A DNA stretch of 64,000 nucleotides from Haplosporangium gracile. Lineage: Eukaryota > Mortierellomycota > Mortierellomycetes > Mortierellales > Mortierellaceae. This document shows, in pieces, positions 59,478-64,000 of the stretch. Positions within the stretch are counted from its first letter, which is position 1, and every line of letters starts with the position of its first letter. Below the pieces are notes generated by a model. That model did not search any database. It had not been told where the DNA came from and was given only the letters and a program-made list of their open reading frames with translations. The stretch is taken from NCBI GenBank assembly GCA_015499985.1, contig JAAAUF010000039.1, positions 20,059 to 84,058 of the forward strand. The letters run 5' to 3'. The position numbers and the translations under genes are program-made.

Positions 59478-60044
59478 ATGATGATGAACGCAGTTCAAGC
59501 ACTCGCTCTTTTCACCATTGCAATACTCATCATCACTATCTTACTTCTCACTTCATCAACCAACGCCGTTCTCTTTCGAGATAACCCAAGCTTCACCGAC
59601 TATCCTATAACCTTCCGAGAGAACGTCGAGCACCTCGCCGACATTGGCGCCTGCACCCAAAATGCCCTCTTTGGAAGCCACATTCCCTTCAAGCCGCTAT
59701 TCTCAGAACTCCACTGCACGCTGTCAATGTCCGCATGATGATTTCGACGTTGATCGAGCAGCACTTTGCAATTCTCAGTGCGTTATCCTCCGGGCTCCCG
59801 AGACCGGCAAGAATATCATGGCGGTTTTGGCGAGGGATTCTTCCAAGTGTGAGAAGAATCAGATTAATCTCACTCTTGCGACTTTTACGGCGATTAATGA
59901 AGGGATGACGATGAATGCGGGGGTGGCGCCGGATGACTTTTTTAGAGTGTGACTTGTCCTATGAAGTGGGAGAATTATCAGAGATATGGGTATGAGTTGG
60001 ATATCTCCCCTATAATGCTGAGGGACTCTCTTATGGATTATTGA
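59478..60044 (+). pseudogene. Secreted six-cysteine protein, copy 3, frameshifted
   Basis: The third paralog is recognisable over its whole length, but three single-base deletions break it, each missing a G relative to copies 1 and 2: near 59716 (Trp codon of the HWHA block), near 59737 (after ATG of the following block) and near 59949 (FFRV block). Unrepaired, the first frame stops after about 86 residues. The D-C-x2-C motif has become D-S-x2-C, removing one of the six cysteines. That supports relaxed constraint and argues against pure sequencing error. The signal-peptide region (MMMNAVQALALFTIAIL) and an AATAAA near 60060 are retained. Confidence 0.75.
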
Positions 60045-60263
60045 GATGATTCAGTGTTTAAATAAAAGAAGAAGTTTTAGGACATTGTTTTTGTGTATTA
60101 TGTTAGGGTCCTTTGAATGAGACGCGTTTTGACAATGTATGACCACCTAACGTAAAAAAGAAAAATAAAAAGGGTAGGGCGCGTGCCCCGGCGCACTGCG
60201 CGATAGAGATTTCATTTGCTGGTCGCAGGTCACTTCTTTTTCTTATCGTTTGACTAGAACTTC

Positions 60264-60284
60264 GCCTCCATGGCTTAATTGGTT
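60264..60284 (+). other. tRNA-like A-box fragment
   Basis: The sequence GCCTCCATGGCTTAATTGG plus TT resembles a tRNA 5' end, and TGGCTTAATTGG fits the RNA polymerase III A-box consensus exactly. No anticodon arm, T-loop B-box or acceptor stem follows, so it is at most a truncated tRNA or SINE remnant. Confidence 0.3.
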
Positions 60285-60300
60285 TAAAAAAAATAGGTAA

Positions 60301-60351
60301 ATCGAGCGTAGTGCAGCATACAAATAACGTGAATCGAGCGTAGTGCAGCAT
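60301..60351. repeat. Direct repeat, two copies of 19 bases
   Basis: ATCGAGCGTAGTGCAGCAT occurs at 60301-60319 and again at 60333-60351, separated by 13 bases. It lies just downstream of the A-box fragment. Confidence 0.85.
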
Positions 60352-60909
60352 GCAATGTAAGCAGGTTGATGTTACGGGGCTTCTAGCTAAGCTGGCATCC
60401 AAGCAGGGCGGGCTACCCTTACCGCTTATTTTCGGTTTATATATTTTTCTTGTTGTGCGCAGTGTGAAATGGCAAAAGGCGGAGGGGATGGGATCCGCTC
60501 GGCACAATTGATTTTCCTCCGCAAGCAGGTTTTCTTTGTCAAATTAATTAATTCGGTCTGTGTTGAGAATCATGACATCGCCGGTCTGTGAGACGAGACT
60601 GTCCGATTTTTTTATACTCTCCCTCTGTCGACCCTTATTTTTTTTCTTCGTCTTCGTCGTCTTTCACGCTCTGTCTTTCACGCTCTGCCTTTCACTCCTC
60701 CACTCTTCCTCCCTTCCTCCCTTTTCTCCCTTTTCTCCTCTCTCCATCCATTCCCTATTGTCGTCTGTTGTTCGTCGTCAACAGCATTCACTCATCCTCC
60801 TTTCCTGGACTCATCCCTACCCACTCACTTATTCCTACAACCTTTTGCAACCCTCCTCGATACTCAACTCTATTGCAACCACTACAACGAGAAACCCTAT
60901 AGACACGCA

Positions 60910-63335
60910 ATGTCAACAGACACAAAGACAAGGAAACCCGCCAGTACGTCCACACTACCACACCTGTCCTCTACCCTCTCTTTTTCTCTCCGTCTACCTC
61001 GCCGCTGTCGACCAGTGTTGCTCATCACCCACTTCCGCTCGCCTCTTCTTCAGACTCTCTCTCATCAGCCCACACTTTACACTCCAGCGCACACAACAAC
61101 TCAGTGACTCTATAAATACCGGACCACCTACTCAGTCAGTTCTAACATCTCAACTGTTGTTGTTACTGCTTTGCATCACTAGACACGGCCTTCAAGCAGC
61201 AAAGACTGAAGGCATGGCAACCGATTCTGACGCCCAAGACCGTCTTACCCACCTTCATTCTTGTCGGTATCTTGTTTGCACCCATTGGTGGTCTGCTGCT
61301 CTGGGCGAGTGATACTGTAAGTACCCTGGCTACTTATTACTTTTATTACATTGTTTGTCTGTCCGCGACGTATTTGCTTGCCCTATACAGCCCTCTGTTT
61401 TTTTTTTGGCTTGCCTTGTTGCTATCAGACCTTGCTCTCTTTCAGCAGCAGATGATCCAAATAAAAGGAGAAGAACAGCACACGTTGGACAAAAGTATCA
61501 AGGAATAGGAGGAAGAGGACGACAGGATCAAAGGAGAACCAAGGATTGGTCGTCAGAAGACTATTCTACTCATGGGTCGATTTATCTAGAGTCGACTTGA
61601 CCCAAGGATAGACAGAAAAAGGAAAACATGGACAGTTCATAGGATTGGATATCATCGACAACTGTTGTTGCAAGAGGAAGGCGTTTCCGACTGTATGCAC
61701 ACAGGCAATGGATTCTAAAGGCACCAGGAAAGAGTAATCGACGTTTGGCAACAGAGAGGGAGGGAGCAGTGTTCAGCCAAGGAAAAGCCTGTAAAGCCCA
61801 GGCAAAAGCCATAGCAGATGGAAATACACCAGAATTTTTACATGGAATACAACAACGACGGAATTGCGATTATTATAATTAGCATAGGGCTGTCGGACAG
61901 AAGCAATCATGGCTGCTTTGATGGCTCACATATTCCGCCACCAGCAGCGCCGCGAACACGCTTTGTACCCTTTCACGTTCTAATTCGTATGATATGCCTT
62001 TATGATACATATAGGTCGCTGAGGTTGTCATCGATTACACACAGTGCGAGAATGCAGGAGCAAACTATGTACCCGTTCCTCAGGACTCTTATTCGACCAG
62101 CTTTCCCGGCAAAGTAGACGTAGTGGAACCACCAGCATTCAAGTCTGTTCCCGCTGTTCAGGAGGGTTCCAACGCATCATGGCCAACAACAAAGTGCACA
62201 GTCAAGTTTACCATCCCTGACACGATGAAGCCGCCTGTCTTTGTCTACTACCGCCTCTCTAACTTTTACCAAAACCATCGTCGCTATGTCAAGAGTGTTG
62301 ATGCCAAGCAGCTTTCGGGGACTGTCCGCACTGTGACAGATTTGAACGGAGGATCCTGCGATCCATTGGCTGTTGTCAAGGAGGGCGACGCCCAGTTCCC
62401 CATCTACCCTTGCGGACTTATTGCCAACTCTATGTTCAATGGCAAGTATCCTATCAATGTTTGCGGTCGGATTGACCAGGACCTGTGCGGGATAAGAGTT
62501 TATGTCGGTTCTACCACAGACGCAATTGGACTGACTGTTGCCTCCACCTCTTATTATGTTATCTTGGACTACAGATTCGTTCAGCCCCTTCTTGAACCCA
62601 TTCGACAACACGACCAACGGCGCTCACCCCTACCTTCTGTCTGAGACGGGCATTTCGTGGCCCAGCGATGCGAAAAAGTACGGCGTGCAGACATACCCTG
62701 ATCTTAGCCAGATCCGCCCCCCACCCAACTGGATTAAGCAGTACCCTAATGGATACTCTGCCGCATCGCCACCTATTGATGTGTCTAAGAACGAGCACTT
62801 TCAGGTCTGGATGCGCACCGCCGGTCTGCCCAACTTCCGCAAGCTGTACTCTAGGAACACGGTCGATGCTCTCCAGAAGGGCACCTACACCATGGACATC
62901 AACATGAGTACGTATCTTATCGAAGGCATTATATATATTTGTTTGTTATCAGGTTATCGGCGATCAATTGTAAGAGAGAGAGAAAGATAACCTTGTTTGA
63001 TTGACATGCACAGTGACTAATTTATTCACTTTATTATCCTACCACCACATATAACAGATTACAATGTGGCATCGTATGGAGGAACAAAGTCGATTGTGCT
63101 TTCGACAGTGTCGTTCATGGGTGGGCGCAACCCGTTCCTCGGAATTGCCTATGTGGTTGTCGGTGTGATCTGTGTTGTTCTCGGCTTGGTGTTCACTGCC
63201 CGGCATTTGTACAAGCCCAGACGATTGGGCGATCACACTTATCTCTCGTGGAATCAGAACGCAGCGACAAATGCGGCCATGACGAATGCTACAGGAACCT
63301 CCGCCACCGCCACCGGCGCTTCTGCCCGCTACTAA
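60910..63335 (+). CDS. Cdc50/Lem3-family phospholipid flippase subunit
   Basis: Five exons: 60910..60943, 61183..61316, 62015..62441, 62575..62907, 63058..63335, giving 401 residues (yeast Cdc50 has 391). The N-terminus reads [21 protein letters not shown], the family's cytoplasmic signature, then a first membrane segment [19 protein letters not shown]. The large lumenal domain has paired cysteines (YTQCENAG with TKCTVKF, and GGSCDPL with [12 protein letters not shown]), sequons such as NAS and NTT, and the conserved [18 protein letters not shown] second membrane segment ([18 protein letters not shown]) and a short tail follow. These proteins are obligatory partners of P4-ATPases that flip phospholipids in the Golgi, endosomes or plasma membrane. 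Intron 3 starts with GC, not GT (GCAAGT donor at 62442), and is required to join SMFN to DSFSPF. Confidence 0.94.
62442..62574 (+). other. GC-AG intron in the Cdc50-type gene
   Basis: The donor is AATG/GCAAGT and the acceptor is CTACAG at 62574. Reading through without splicing gives a frame that leaves the family pattern and stops near 62642, whereas removing this 133-base segment restores [19 protein letters not shown] donors with an otherwise perfect consensus are a known minor class. Confidence 0.88.
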
Positions 63336-63738
63336 GTTCTCCTTTTGAGAATGTTGTGTATGTCTGAAATCTCATACCTCTCTCTCTTTCTCTTTCTCTC
63401 TCTCTCTTTTTGTCTCCTTCTATCTCCATATCTTTTGAACAACAAATGTCTTACTACAAGTGCTACGACCTCGCCAGTCAATTGGCAAATAAAAAAAATG
63501 AACACAAAACGAATCCCAGTCAGACAAAGTCGTGGCCTTCGATTTCCTAATTGATTCTTCATCTTTTTTGGGGGAAGAAGGAAATCGACGTCACACCTTC
63601 ACACTTTGGCTTAAAAGAAGATCTCTTCTCTTACTTTTCTTTTCTTCTTTTCCCTTCTGTATTCTTCTTTAACCAACACCACCCACTCCTTCCACCATTT
63701 CTTCCCTCCAGCGTCTCAACCAACTCTCACGCCACATC
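63336..63738. other. Intergenic region
   Basis: It contains a CT-rich microsatellite near 63380-63425 and, from about 63620 to 63735, a strongly CT-rich leader typical of a highly expressed glycolytic gene. No gene was seen. Confidence 0.6.
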
Positions 63739-63809
63739 ATGTCCAACAAACTCTCCGAGAAGCTCGTTATGGACCAGGTCGACTTTCACGGCAAGAGGGT
63801 CTTGATGCG
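63739..63809 (+). CDS. PGK1: Phosphoglycerate kinase, first exon (truncated by window end)
   Basis: The exon encodes MSNKLSEKLVMDQVDFHGKR and then VLMR, up to a GTAAAT donor after two bases of the Arg codon. Fungal phosphoglycerate kinases start the same way (MSLSNKLS... followed by KGKRVLIRVDFN). The enzyme transfers phosphate from 1,3-bisphosphoglycerate to ADP in glycolysis. The next exon is not reached before the window ends, so the rest of the window (63810-64000) is taken as intron 1. The call rests on 24 residues only. Confidence 0.72.
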
Positions 63810-64000
63810 GTAAATTTATTTTTTCTTTTATCCGCTTTCTTCACACATTTACGTATATATATCATCTATTTTTCATTGCAAAGACCCTTCATCCGAAGCA
63901 GCAATACACCCAAGCAGCAACACAATGCGGCACGACACAATATAGTACGACACGACACGATCTGTTTCGACTGGACGCGAAAGGCAGACGAAAATAAGAG
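63810..64000 (+). other. Presumed intron 1 of phosphoglycerate kinase gene
   Basis: Noncoding A/T- and C/A-rich sequence with no acceptor that continues the phosphoglycerate kinase frame before the window edge. Confidence 0.5.

Larger units (their letters stand above)
60045..60909. other. Intergenic region
   Basis: It holds a tRNA-like A-box fragment (listed separately) and two copies of an ATCGAGCGTAGTGCAGCAT unit (60301-60319 and 60333-60351). From about 60600 to 60900 runs a CT-rich leader that belongs to the Cdc50-type gene. Confidence 0.5.

Noticed and set aside
62123..62644. Unspliced 173-residue ORF in the CDC50 region
   Set aside because: It runs through the GC-AG intron; the part after 62442 does not match the family, whereas splicing does.
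1..64000. CRISPR arrays, prokaryotic operons, phage or viral genes
   Set aside because: Spliced eukaryotic genes fill the window; no spaced direct-repeat arrays or viral signature motifs were found.

Overview
The window looks like nuclear DNA of a filamentous fungus. I infer an early-diverging lineage (Mucoromycota, Mortierella-like), from the many short GT-AG introns with pyrimidine-rich acceptors, CT-rich leaders, Asn/Gln-rich protein tails, and the gene set (Grainyhead factor, SLC49-type carrier, peroxisomal D-amino-acid oxidase). No ribosomal RNA, intact tRNA, CRISPR array or complete transposon was seen. There is one 61-base N gap at 3373-3433.

Layout. 0-3.5 kb: no gene recognised. 3.56-7.54 kb (+): Grainyhead/CP2 transcription factor. 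8.37-10.70 kb (-): triose-phosphate/nucleotide-sugar-type transporter. 10.7-14.7 kb: long spacer holding two candidate exons of an unknown gene. 14.68-16.11 kb (+): penta-EF-hand protein. 16.42-18.48 kb (-): D-amino-acid oxidase ending in a peroxisomal signal. 18.5-22.7 kb: gene-poor, with the relic of a P-loop helicase on the minus strand. 22.70-27.15 kb (-): 15-exon APC5, head to head with an RNase P/MRP Rpr2-type subunit (27.62-28.73 kb, +). 29.78-33.54 kb (+): FAD amine-oxidase-like protein with a membrane tail. 33.90-35.02 kb (-): ribosomal protein eS17. 37.34-38.57 kb (+): VTC1-like protein. 39.71-41.41 kb (+): Old Yellow Enzyme-type oxidoreductase. 41.77-45.98 kb (-): VTC4-type polyphosphate polymerase. 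46-54 kb: gene-poor, with one small spliced ORF of unknown function near 47.6 kb. 54.07-55.51 kb (+): intronless SLC49/FLVCR-like carrier. 56.6-60.0 kb (+): tandem array of three secreted six-cysteine proteins that resemble double-psi beta-barrel (RlpA/expansin-type) proteins; the third is broken. 60.91-63.34 kb (+): Cdc50/Lem3 flippase subunit with a GC-AG intron. 63.74 kb to the end (+): first exon of phosphoglycerate kinase.

Most genes are housekeeping or regulatory and are not obviously one pathway. Two local groupings stand out. The first is a pair of VTC-family genes within 9 kb (a VTC1-like membrane protein and a VTC4-like polymerase), both expected in vacuolar polyphosphate synthesis. 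The second is the tandem secreted-protein array: gene and upstream DNA were duplicated together, and each upstream region carries a periodic array of CAATTG-centred motifs. That array and its regulatory module are the best candidate for something undescribed. Exon boundaries come from manual reading of splice consensus and frame continuity; no alignments or searches were run.
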